A stretch of DNA of 64,000 nt from contig NZ_CP126307.1 in assembly GCF_030144325.1 (NCBI RefSeq), positions 1,922,001 through 1,986,000 on the forward strand, written 5' to 3'. A program made the position numbers and the translations under genes. Within the stretch, counting starts at the first letter, position 1. Every line of letters begins with the position of its first letter. The notes beneath the pieces are model-generated. The model made no database searches, was not told where the DNA came from, and saw only the letters and a program-made list of their open reading frames with translations. Of this stretch, positions 7,909 through 15,837 are shown piece after piece. The stretch comes from Bosea vestrisii. Its GTDB lineage: Bacteria > Pseudomonadota > Alphaproteobacteria > Rhizobiales > Beijerinckiaceae.

Positions 7909-7970
7909 AGGCAAGTGAGCTGGTCTCTAGAGGACCCACTCTGTAACTAAAGCTTTGTCACGAGAAGCCG

Positions 7971-8009
7971 GGCCGAGCTTGCATCCAACACTGGGATGCG
8001 TGCTCGGCC
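7971..8009. terminator. Bidirectional hairpin between convergent genes
   Basis: GGCCGAGCTTGCATCC (7971-7986) pairs with GGATGCGTGCTCGGCC (7994-8009). Six and eight paired bases are separated by a two-base mismatch, with a 7-base loop. It lies between the stop of the binding protein (+) and the stop of the ROK kinase (-), where a two-way terminator is expected. No long T-run follows. Confidence 0.6.
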
Positions 8010-8039
8010 AGGACATGCCGGAGCCGGCAGCCAAGCCGA

Positions 8040-8978
8040 TCAGGACTTGGCGACCTGCCTGACGCTGCGATCGTTCGCCGGTTCGGATAGCCCCTCGAAA
8101 GCAAGCGAGGCGACGCCGAGCAACCCGGCCGTGTTGCCGAGCTCGGCGATGCGGATCTCGACCTTCGCCACCAAAGCCGGCCAGACATAGGCCGGCAGAA
8201 GCACGCGGATCCGGCGCGCCAAGGCTTCGCCGGCTCCCGACACCCCGCCGCCGAGCACGATCGCGTCGAGCATGAGCGTATTGGTCAGTGCGCCCGCTGC
8301 CTGGGCGATTCCGCGACAGGCCGCATCGATGGTCGCGTCCGCTTCTGCGTCGCCGGCCTCGGCCAGCGCGAACAGCGTCCGTACCGACACAGTTGAAGTC
8401 CCCATCCGGGCCGCATGAGCTTGCAGCATGGCTGGCGCCGAGGATCGGGCTTCGAGCGAAAGCGGCCTGCCCGCATCGTCAAGACCGACGACGATGGCAC
8501 CGAGCTCGGGAGGATGGCCGTCCGGACCAATGACCGGCTTCCCGTCGAGCACGACGGCGCCGCCGACTCCCGTTCCGATCGTGATCAGGACGAAGCGGCT
8601 GAGCGCCCGGCCGGCACCGTACCTGATCTCACCCAGCGCAGCGGCAACACCGTCATTGGCGAACCAGACCGGCAGGCTAAGCCGCTGTTCGAGCGCCCCC
8701 GCGATCGAGCCGTCGCGCAGCGCCGGAACATTGCCACCGCCATCGACGACAATGCCGCTATCCGGCGAGGCGAAGCCCGGCATCGCGACCGCCAGGGCGT
8801 CGGCCGGGGCGCCCGCCATCACGTCCTCATAGAGCCGGGCCAGCCGCTCGCCGAGCGCTGTGAAGGGCAGGTCGCGCTCGAACGGCACCTCGCCTTGCTT
8901 CAGTAGGCGGCCGCCCTCGGCCACCAGCCCGAATTTCACGGCAGTGCCGCCGATATCGAAGGCGAAGACGGTCTTCAT
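8040..8978 (-). CDS. ROK family sugar kinase without the zinc motif
   Basis: This 312-residue ROK protein would phosphorylate a hexose or amino sugar with ATP. The N-terminal phosphate loop is FDIGGTAVKFG (residues 5-15). The catalytic Asp lies in WFANDGVAAALGE near 103, and a second phosphate motif is GTGVGGAVVLDG near 136. The CxCGxxGCxE zinc cluster found in many ROK proteins, including the repressor at 13180, is absent; the GHPPELGAIV region continues into an unrelated sequence. Zinc-less ROK kinases exist, so it may still be active. Its start overlaps the SIS gene stop by 4 bp, in an operon with ABC permease genes. Confidence 0.87.
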   Translation of the reverse strand: MKTVFAFDIGGTAVKFGLVAEGGRLLKQGEVPFERDLPFTALGERLARLYEDVMAGAPADALAVAMPGFASPDSGIVVDGGGNVPALRDGSIAGALEQRLSLPVWFANDGVAAALGEIRYGAGRALSRFVLITIGTGVGGAVVLDGKPVIGPDGHPPELGAIVVGLDDAGRPLSLEARSSAPAMLQAHAARMGTSTVSVRTLFALAEAGDAEADATIDAACRGIAQAAGALTNTLMLDAIVLGGGVSGAGEALARRIRVLLPAYVWPALVAKVEIRIAELGNTAGLLGVASLAFEGLSEPANDRSVRQVAKS

Positions 8979-10013
8979 GGCAGCCGGTCGATCTTGATGC
9001 CGAGCTTCTTGGACAAACCCGGAAAGCGCATCAGATGCGGCGGGATCCCGCGCCGTGCTGCCATAGCCTGCGCAAGCCGCTGCACCGGCACGATCGCCGC
9101 GAGGGCGTCATAGGGCGGCGCGAAACCGTCGAGCCGCAGCCAGTCGAACGGCGTCGGCTCGTCGGTCAGATTGAGGATCAGGATACCGACGCCGAGCCCA
9201 GCCATCACGCCCGCGGCATGGGCCGCAAGCTGGCACTCGGCCGCGTCCGCCGCAATCATGACGCACAGGCTCCTGGCCGTCAGCCCATGGAGGCGGCCAT
9301 GCATCGCTTCCTCGGTCGGGAAGGCTGCCGCCGGCACGCCGGTCATCTCCGCGAGCTTGAGCGAGGCTTCGAGCGCCGTGCCGAGATGGCGGCCCTCGCC
9401 GGTGAAGAGTAGCCCATCGACCGCATCGAGCTCCGCCGCCAGGGCAAAGGCCGGCGGCGTCGCCGCCTCGATCAGCCCGGCGATCGCCTGTTCTGAAATA
9501 TCCTCACCATCGCGCCCGGCGAGCGCCGCCGCCAACTCGGCCAGCGCCGCCAGCGAGCCGCCATAGCCCTTGGTCTTCGGGCCAACCGGTTCCGGGCCCG
9601 ATCGGCATCACGATCTTCGCGGCCGCCATCTGCCCGATCGGGCTGTCGGCCTCGGCAGTGATGGTGAGGGTGGTCAATCCGCTGTCTTGCGCCCGCCTGA
9701 CCGCCGCGACAGTGGTCTCGCTGGTGCCGGTCTGCGACAGCGCGACGACCAGCGTCTCGCGGCCGAGCACAGGCTCTCGCTGCAGGAAGGCGCCCGGGTT
9801 CAGCACCTCGACGAAGGCGCCGCTGGCTTCCAGCGCTGGCTTCGCCACCATGAGTGCATTGAGCGAAGTACCGGAGCCGACGAGGACGATGTGCCCAGCC
9901 CGCGGAAGCGTGAGCTCGCGCAGTCGCTGGCGCACGGCGACGATCGTCGCCGGCACGATTTGCGCCTGCGCCCGAATGAAGCCGTCGATGATGCTCTGGT
10001 CGACCATGGTCAC
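8975..10013 (-). pseudogene. SIS-domain (sugar isomerase/GlmS-like) protein, frameshifted
   Basis: Two overlapping frames together make one protein of about 345 residues with two SIS domains. The N-terminal part (10013 to about 9600) holds VLVGSGTSLNALMVAKP, VALSQTGTSET and KIVMPIGP. The C-terminal part (to 8975) holds GYGGSLAAL, FTGEGRHLGTALEASLKL and AMHGRLHG. Removing one base from GGGCCC at 9594-9599 joins them as IGPEPVGPKTKGYGG, the expected family sequence. No other damage is visible, so this is a recent mutation or a sequencing error. The family includes sugar-phosphate isomerases and amino-sugar-phosphate deaminases. It sits between a ROK kinase and sugar permeases. Confidence 0.82.
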
Positions 10014-10831
10014 CCCTTCACCGCGCCGATGGTCAGGCCGCGCACGAGATGGCGCTGGAAGAACAGCATGAACAGCAGGATCGGCAGCATGATCCCGATC
10101 GCGCCGGCCGCCGACAGCGACCAGTAGTTCAGGTCCTCGCCGCCATATTCGGCGATCGCGACGGGCAGCGTCTTGGTGTTGCTGCCGGTCAGGATCAGCG
10201 CGAACAGGAACTCGTTATAGGCGAGCAGCAGGCTGAACAGGCTGGTGACGACGATGCCGGGCTTGGCCAGCGGCAGGATCACCTTGGTGAAGGTCGTCCA
10301 GGCATTGCAGCCGTCGATCGTCGCGGCCTCGTCGAGTTCGCGCGGGATTTCCAGGAAGAAGCTGCGCATCAGCCAGACGGTGAAAGGCTGGTTGATCGCC
10401 ACCATCGCCGCGATCATCGCCGGATAGGTGTCGATCATCGAGAGCGAGCGCGCCACGATGAAGAACGGGATCAGCAGCAGGATGTGCGGGAACATCCGGA
10501 TCACCAGGAGCCCCATCAGATAGGAGCGCGCCATCTTGCTCTCCAACCGCGACAGGCCGTAGGCGGCGAGCGTGCCGAGCGGCACCGAGATGAAGACGGT
10601 GCCGAGCGCGATGATCGCGCTGTTCGCGAAGAACTCGACGAAGCGGCGCTCGGCCCAGATCTCGTAATGGAAACGGAAGGTCGGCTCGAAGAACAGTTTT
10701 GGCGGGATCGCGAAGGCATCGGCCGGCTGCTTGATCGAGATCAGCACCGCCCAGATGATCGGCGTCAGGCTGAACAGCGCAAACAGCGACAGGAGGAAGA
10801 CGACCAGCGGCTGGCCCAAGAGGCGGCGCAT
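10010..10831 (-). CDS. Carbohydrate ABC transporter permease, MalG type
   Basis: This 273-residue inner-membrane protein has about six membrane segments. The inner loop EIPRELDEAATIDGCNAWTTF, around residue 180, is the EAA motif that contacts the ATPase. The protein starts at MRRLLGQPL (ATG at 10829-10831), which shares one base with the upstream permease stop. The in-frame extension to 11092 is antisense-like sequence inside that permease. Its stop overlaps the SIS gene start by 4 bp. Together with the genes at 10831 and 11786 it forms a family 1 sugar importer, but no ATPase gene is nearby. Confidence 0.88.
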   Translation of the reverse strand: MRRLLGQPLVVFLLSLFALFSLTPIIWAVLISIKQPADAFAIPPKLFFEPTFRFHYEIWAERRFVEFFANSAIIALGTVFISVPLGTLAAYGLSRLESKMARSYLMGLLVIRMFPHILLLIPFFIVARSLSMIDTYPAMIAAMVAINQPFTVWLMRSFFLEIPRELDEAATIDGCNAWTTFTKVILPLAKPGIVVTSLFSLLLAYNEFLFALILTGSNTKTLPVAIAEYGGEDLNYWSLSAAGAIGIMLPILLFMLFFQRHLVRGLTIGAVKG

Positions 10832-11724
10832 CAGAACGCTCCCCGCTCGCGCCGGTACATCAGCGAGATGATCATCAGCGTCAGCCCGGTGACGATCAGC
10901 ATGGTCAGGACGCCCAGCGTCGAGGCGCGACCGAGGTCGAGCTGCTTGAAGGCCAGGGCGTAGGTGTACATCGTCAGCGTCTCGGTCGCCGTGCCGGGGC
11001 CGCCGCCGGTCAGCACATAGATGCTGTCGAAGGTCCGGAAGGAATCCATCAGCCGGATCGCCAGCACGAACAGGATCTGCGGCCGTAAGCACGGCAGGAT
11101 GATGTGCCAGACCAGGCGCGGGCCCGATGCGCCGTCGATCTTGCCGGCTTCGAGCAACGCCTCGTCCATGCCCTGCAGGCCGGCATAGAGGATCAGCATG
11201 ACGAAGGGCGTGAACTGCCAGACATCGGCGACGATGATGGTGACGAAGGCCCAGACGGGCGATCCCAGCCAGTCCGGCGGGAAGATGTCGAAGGAGGCGA
11301 TGACGGCGTCGGCCAGCCCCCAGCGCGCCGCGAATATCCAGCGCAGGAACAGCGCAGCGACCACCGGCGTGATCAGATAGGGCACGAAGATCAGTGTCGA
11401 GAAGAGGCGCGCGCCGCGCGTCAGCTTGTAGAGCCCGAGCGCGAGCAGCAGGCCGAGCGCGAACTCGACCGCAAGCGAGCAGGCGACCAGGATCACCGTC
11501 GTCCTGAGCGAGGCCCAGACACGGTCCTGGCCAAGCAAAGCGAGGTAGTTGTCGGGCCCGACGAAACGGGGCTGCGACTGGCCGATATGGTAGTCGAAGA
11601 AGCTGAGATAAACGGCGTAGAGCACCGGGTAGAGCTGTATGCCGAGCACGACGAGTGCGCTCGGCACCACGAACAGCCAGAGCGATATTTCGCGGGGATA
11701 GGCCCGCGCCGATGACGACGCCAT
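10831..11724 (-). CDS. Carbohydrate ABC transporter permease, MalF/UgpA type
   Basis: This 297-residue inner-membrane protein has six predicted membrane segments. The EAA loop reads QGMDEALLEAGKIDGASGPR near residue 190, with the expected spacing to the C-terminus. The N-terminus (LWLFVVPSALVVLGIQLYPV) is typical of the first membrane segment. It lies 61 bp downstream of the binding-protein gene and runs directly into the MalG-type permease. It should pair with that protein as a heterodimeric translocation channel. Confidence 0.88.
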   Translation of the reverse strand: MASSSARAYPREISLWLFVVPSALVVLGIQLYPVLYAVYLSFFDYHIGQSQPRFVGPDNYLALLGQDRVWASLRTTVILVACSLAVEFALGLLLALGLYKLTRGARLFSTLIFVPYLITPVVAALFLRWIFAARWGLADAVIASFDIFPPDWLGSPVWAFVTIIVADVWQFTPFVMLILYAGLQGMDEALLEAGKIDGASGPRLVWHIILPCLRPQILFVLAIRLMDSFRTFDSIYVLTGGGPGTATETLTMYTYALAFKQLDLGRASTLGVLTMLIVTGLTLMIISLMYRRERGAF

Positions 11725-11785
11725 TGATCTGCCTTGCGCTGGAACGGTCCGGTTCAGGCCCGGACCGTTCCGGGAGCGAGCCTGC

Positions 11786-13048
11786 TCACTTGTAGACGCC
11801 GCGGCGCGTCAGGAATTCCTCGGCTTCCCTGGCGCCAGTGTCGAGCGCCTCCTTGACCGGCATCTCGCCGGTGACGGCCTGCAGGACGCGCCGCGTCACC
11901 GTCTCGCTGACTTCCTTGAACTCGGCGAATTTCGGGAAGGTCGCCCCCTTGTCCAGCGCCGGCACCAGCACGTTGTAATAGCGGAAGCGCTGGCGCAGCT
12001 CCGGATCCTCCAGCACCGAGACGCGCGTCGGACAGGCGAGGCTCGCGCCCTCGCGCTGGTTCGCCGGCGACAGCGTCGCGGCGAGCAGGCGGAACAGCGT
12101 GTCCTTGTTGCGCGAGGTGAACTTCGAGATGGCGAAGGTGTCGGCCACCACGACCTGGCCGCCGCGCGGCGGCGGCGCCCAGTTGACCTTGCCGATCACC
12201 TTGGACTGGTCCTGGCGGTCCATCGCGGCGGTGCGGGTCAGCCACTGCATGCCCATGGCGGCAGCGCCCTGCTGGAACAGGATGGTCGATTCGTCGTTGC
12301 CGTTGGCGGTGTAGCCGCGCGGCGCGAAGCGCGTCAGCGACTTCATCGTCTCGATCGCGGCGATGCCCTTCGGGCTGTTGAACACCGGCTTCTTGTTGGC
12401 GTCGAACCAGCCGTCGCCGAGCGCATTCAGATACCAGTGACCCTCGTTGAGGACGCCGTCGCCCTTGAGCGTCATCACGGTGCCGGCGATGGAGGGTGAG
12501 TTCAGCGCGCCGGCGGCGGCGATATACTCCTCGAAGGAGGTCGGCGGCTTCAGGCCCTTGGCCTCGAACAGGTCCTGCCGATAGGCCATGAGCTGGGTGT
12601 TGGTCAGCACCGGCAGGCCGTAGACCTTGCCGCCGAACGAGGCCGAGCTCATCGCCGTCTTGGCGAAGTCGTTGAGCTTGTACTCGTCCTTGTGCTTGGC
12701 GATGTACTCGTCGAGCGGCTCGAGCCAGCCGTTCTGGGCGAAATTGGCGATCGTCAAATCGTTGCCGAGCATGATGTCGATCGAGTCCGCACCGGACGAC
12801 AGCGTGATCGTCTGCAGTTCCTTCAATGGCGCGTTCGGCATCAGGTCGGCGGTGACCTTGACGTTCGGCAGCGCGCTCTGAAGCTTCTTCACGTAGAATT
12901 CCAGAGCCGGGTAGCGCTCGCCAACGAAGCGGACATTCATCTCCTGCGCCCGCGCGCCGAAGCCATAGGCGCTCGCCGCCATCGTTCCGGCCGCGCCCAG
13001 CACCGTCCGGCGCGACAGGCCACTCTTCGTTTCACGCTGCTGCGTCAT
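11786..13048 (-). CDS. Sugar ABC transporter substrate-binding protein, Tat-type signal
   Basis: This 420-residue family 1 extracellular solute-binding protein begins with a twin-arginine-like leader (SRRTVLGAAGTMAASAYG, residues 12-29). The mature part has SSGADSIDIMLGNDLTIANF and GKVYGLPVLTNTQLMAYRQD, as in maltose/trehalose/glycerol-phosphate type binding proteins. It is the first gene of the minus-strand sugar operon and is divergent from a ROK repressor. The ligand cannot be assigned; the linked ROK kinase and SIS protein suggest a hexose or amino sugar. Confidence 0.88.
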   Translation of the reverse strand: MTQQRETKSGLSRRTVLGAAGTMAASAYGFGARAQEMNVRFVGERYPALEFYVKKLQSALPNVKVTADLMPNAPLKELQTITLSSGADSIDIMLGNDLTIANFAQNGWLEPLDEYIAKHKDEYKLNDFAKTAMSSASFGGKVYGLPVLTNTQLMAYRQDLFEAKGLKPPTSFEEYIAAAGALNSPSIAGTVMTLKGDGVLNEGHWYLNALGDGWFDANKKPVFNSPKGIAAIETMKSLTRFAPRGYTANGNDESTILFQQGAAAMGMQWLTRTAAMDRQDQSKVIGKVNWAPPPRGGQVVVADTFAISKFTSRNKDTLFRLLAATLSPANQREGASLACPTRVSVLEDPELRQRFRYYNVLVPALDKGATFPKFAEFKEVSETVTRRVLQAVTGEMPVKEALDTGAREAEEFLTRRGVYK

Positions 13049-13089
13049 GGTCTGTTCCCCGCTGGTTCAGGGCGGTCTTTCGCCGCCGC

Positions 13090-13120
13090 CTGATTTATTC
13101 CAATGAAGTGATTTAATCAG
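13090..13120. promoter_or_regulatory. Candidate ROK repressor operator
   Basis: The divergent gap between the binding-protein gene and the ROK repressor contains an AT-rich 31-bp segment bounded by CTGATT and AATCAG. These are a perfect 6-bp inverted repeat with a 19-bp spacer, and ATTTATT and GATTTAAT lie within it. It stands out in otherwise GC-rich sequence. NagC/XylR-type repressors bind AT-rich palindromes, so it is a reasonable operator. Confidence 0.4.
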
Positions 13121-13179
13121 AGAGCCCTTCGACTGGCAAGCGCCCGGGTGTAGGCAGGGGCGATGACTCAGAGGCTGAG

Positions 13180-14394
13180 ATGAAGCTGTTCGGCGCCAAC
13201 ATGGATCATGCCCGCCGGTTCAACCGGCGGGTCGTGCTGGAGACGGTGCGATTGCAAGCGCCGCTCTCGCGCGCCGAGATCACCCGCGCCACCGGCCTGG
13301 CGCCTCAGACCATTTCCAACATCATCGGCGAGCTCACCGAGGCCGGGCTGGTGCGCAGTGTCAGCCGGCGCAGCGGCGCCCGCGGCCAGCCGGCGGTCGA
13401 CCTCGACATCAATCCGGACGGCGGCTTCACCTTCGGCGTGTCGTTCGGCCATGGCGTCCTGCTGGTGATCCTCACCGATGTCGCCGGAACGGTGCGTGAT
13501 CGCGCCGAGCTCGACCTTGCTTCCGATGCCCCCGAGGCGGTGCTCGACCAGATCTCGACGACGATCTCGGCCATGCTCGAGCGCCAGCAGGTGGCGCGCC
13601 AGCGTGTCTGGGGCGTCGGCCTCGTCATCCCGGCCCTGTTCCAGGACGACCGGCTCGTGGTGCTCGGCGAGGTCGCCTTGCCCGGCTGGAAGGATTTCTC
13701 GCTGCGCCAATCGCTGCAGGACAAGCTCGGCCTGCCCGTGCTGCTCGAAAACGACGCGACGGCGGCAGCGATCGGCGAGCGGCTCTATGGCGCCGGCCGT
13801 ACTCTGACCGACTTCGCCTACATCTATATCGGCGCCGGCATCGGCGGCGGGCTCTTCCTGCGCGGCCAGCCCTATCGCGGCGGCTACGGCAAATCGGGCG
13901 AGATCGGCCATCTCGTCGTCGATACCAACGGGCGGCCGTGCCCATGTGGCAATCGTGGCTGTCTCGAACGCTACGCTTCGGTCTCGCTCGCGCTGAAGGC
14001 GCTCGGCGATGTCCAAGCGGCAACCGTCCGGCACGGCGATCTGGACCGTATCGCCAAAGCGCTCGAAGATGGTGACATCCGTCTGCTCGCCTGGCTGGAC
14101 GAGGCTGCAGCCAGCCTGCGCCAGGCTGTGGTGATGATCGAGAACATGCTCGACCCACAGACCGTGATCCTCGGCGGCGTGCTCCCCCGCCCCGTGCTGG
14201 AGGCGCTGATCGCCCGGATCGAGCCGCTGCCGCGCAGCGTCAGCCTCAACAAGGCAGCCGACACGCCGCGCCTGATCGCCGCCGAGATGGGGCCGGACAC
14301 GCCCGCCCTCGGCGCCGCGACGCTGCCGGTCTTCGACGGCATGACGCCGGAGCTGTCATTGCTGTTCAAGCAGGGCGTCGTGGAGCGGATCTGA
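13180..14394 (+). CDS. ROK family transcriptional repressor (NagC/XylR type)
   Basis: This 404-residue protein has an N-terminal MarR-like helix-turn-helix (RFNRRVVLETVRLQAPLSRA; LAPQTISNIIGELTEAGLVR, residues about 12-55). A ROK domain follows, with LPVLLENDATAAAIGERLYG, GAGIGGGLFLRG and an intact zinc cluster CPCGNRGCLE near 255-264. It is divergent from the sugar transporter operon and is the likely local repressor, relieved by a sugar or sugar phosphate. Confidence 0.9.
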   Translation: MKLFGANMDHARRFNRRVVLETVRLQAPLSRAEITRATGLAPQTISNIIGELTEAGLVRSVSRRSGARGQPAVDLDINPDGGFTFGVSFGHGVLLVILTDVAGTVRDRAELDLASDAPEAVLDQISTTISAMLERQQVARQRVWGVGLVIPALFQDDRLVVLGEVALPGWKDFSLRQSLQDKLGLPVLLENDATAAAIGERLYGAGRTLTDFAYIYIGAGIGGGLFLRGQPYRGGYGKSGEIGHLVVDTNGRPCPCGNRGCLERYASVSLALKALGDVQAATVRHGDLDRIAKALEDGDIRLLAWLDEAAASLRQAVVMIENMLDPQTVILGGVLPRPVLEALIARIEPLPRSVSLNKAADTPRLIAAEMGPDTPALGAATLPVFDGMTPELSLLFKQGVVERI

Positions 14395-14417
14395 ATCAGG
14401 CAGTGCCTGCGACGACG

Positions 14418-15809
14418 TTAAAGCACATTCTCTATTGCGCGCCGCGTTGCACCGACCACCTCATCGGCCTCCTGCTTCGTCAGGCATAGCGGCGGTGCGA
14501 AGCCGAGGATGTCGCCCTGCGGCATGGCCCGAGCAATGACGCCCTGCTCCAGCAGAGCGGCGCCGATGCGCGGACCGACCTTCTCCGAAGTGTCGAAGAA
14601 GACACGGTCATCCCTGTCGCGGACGAATTCGACCGCCGCCAGCAGGCCCTCGCCACGGACCTCGCCGACATGGCGATGGCTGCCGACGGCCTCCTTCAGC
14701 GCGGCATTGAAATAGGCGCCGACCTCCCCGGCATTGCGCACGAGATCGAGCTCGTCGACGAGTTCGAGATTGGCGACGCCGGCGGCCGCGCAAAGCGGAT
14801 GCGAGGAATACGTCCAGCCATGGCCGATCGGGCCGAACTCGTCCGAACCTTGCTCCAATACCCGCCAGAATTTCTCGGCGACGATGACGCCGGAGAGCGG
14901 CGCATAGGCCGAGGTCAGGCCCTTGGCGATGGTGATGAGGTCCGGTTCGATGCCGTAATGGTCCGAGCCGAACATGCTGCCGAGGCGCCCGAAGCCGGTG
15001 ACGACTTCGTCGGCGATCAGCAGGATATCGTACTTCCGGAGCACCGCCTGGATCTTCGCCCAGTAGCCGGCGGGCGGCGGCACGATGCCGCCCGTGCCGA
15101 GCACCGGCTCGCCGATGAAGGCGGCGATCGTCTCCGGTCCCTCGGCCTGGATCAGCTCCTCGAGCTTGTCGGCGCAATGCTGCGAGAATTGCTCCTCGCT
15201 CAGGCTGCGATCGGCGCGGCGGAAATAATAGGGCGCCTCGGTGTGCAGCACCGGGGCTTTCGGCAGGTCGAAGAGATTGTGGAAGGCGGCAAGGCCAGTG
15301 AGGCTGCCGGTCATCACGCCCGAGCCGTGGTAGCCGCGCCAGCGCGAGATGATCTTCTTCTTCTCCGGCCGCTTCAGGACGTTGTTGTAGTACCAGACCA
15401 GCTTGAGATTGGTCTCGTTGGCGTCCGAACCCGATAGCCCGAAGAAGACCCGGCTCATGCCCTTGGGCGCGCGCTCGACCACCATCTTGGCGAGCCTGAT
15501 CGACGGCTCGGAGCCATGACCGACATACGCGTGGTAATAGGGCAGCTTCGCCGCCTGCTCGGCGATCGCATCGGTAATCGATTTGCGGCCATAGCCGACA
15601 TTGACGCAGTAGAGCCCGGCGAAGGCGTCGAGGCTCCTTTTGCCGTCGCGATCGACGATGTAGACGCCCTCGCCGCCGGTAATGATGCGGTTCGGCGTCT
15701 CGCCACGGGCGTGCTGGCCCATATGCGTCGAGGGATGGAAGAAGTGGTCGCGGTCCCAGGCGTCCAGTTCGTTGTCGGTGCGGGCGGGTTGGTCGAGCAT
15801 CGCAATCAT
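14418..15809 (-). CDS. doeD: Class III aminotransferase, probable diaminobutyrate transaminase of ectoine degradation
   Basis: This 463-residue PLP aminotransferase has FFGLSGSDANETNLKL near 125, LLIADEVVTGFGRLGSMFG near 255 and the PLP lysine in ITIAKGLTSAYAPLSG near 285. In ectoine catabolism, L-2,4-diaminobutyrate is converted by a class III transaminase (Atf/DoeD) to aspartate semialdehyde. It lies 28 bp after the semialdehyde dehydrogenase and at the end of the ehu-eut cluster, matching the usual ssd-atf pair. On sequence alone it could be an omega-amino-acid:pyruvate transaminase; the role comes from context. Confidence 0.82.
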   Translation of the reverse strand: MIAMLDQPARTDNELDAWDRDHFFHPSTHMGQHARGETPNRIITGGEGVYIVDRDGKRSLDAFAGLYCVNVGYGRKSITDAIAEQAAKLPYYHAYVGHGSEPSIRLAKMVVERAPKGMSRVFFGLSGSDANETNLKLVWYYNNVLKRPEKKKIISRWRGYHGSGVMTGSLTGLAAFHNLFDLPKAPVLHTEAPYYFRRADRSLSEEQFSQHCADKLEELIQAEGPETIAAFIGEPVLGTGGIVPPPAGYWAKIQAVLRKYDILLIADEVVTGFGRLGSMFGSDHYGIEPDLITIAKGLTSAYAPLSGVIVAEKFWRVLEQGSDEFGPIGHGWTYSSHPLCAAAGVANLELVDELDLVRNAGEVGAYFNAALKEAVGSHRHVGEVRGEGLLAAVEFVRDRDDRVFFDTSEKVGPRIGAALLEQGVIARAMPQGDILGFAPPLCLTKQEADEVVGATRRAIENVL

Positions 15810-15837
15810 CCTTCGCGGGAACGGGAAAAAGGACGCC

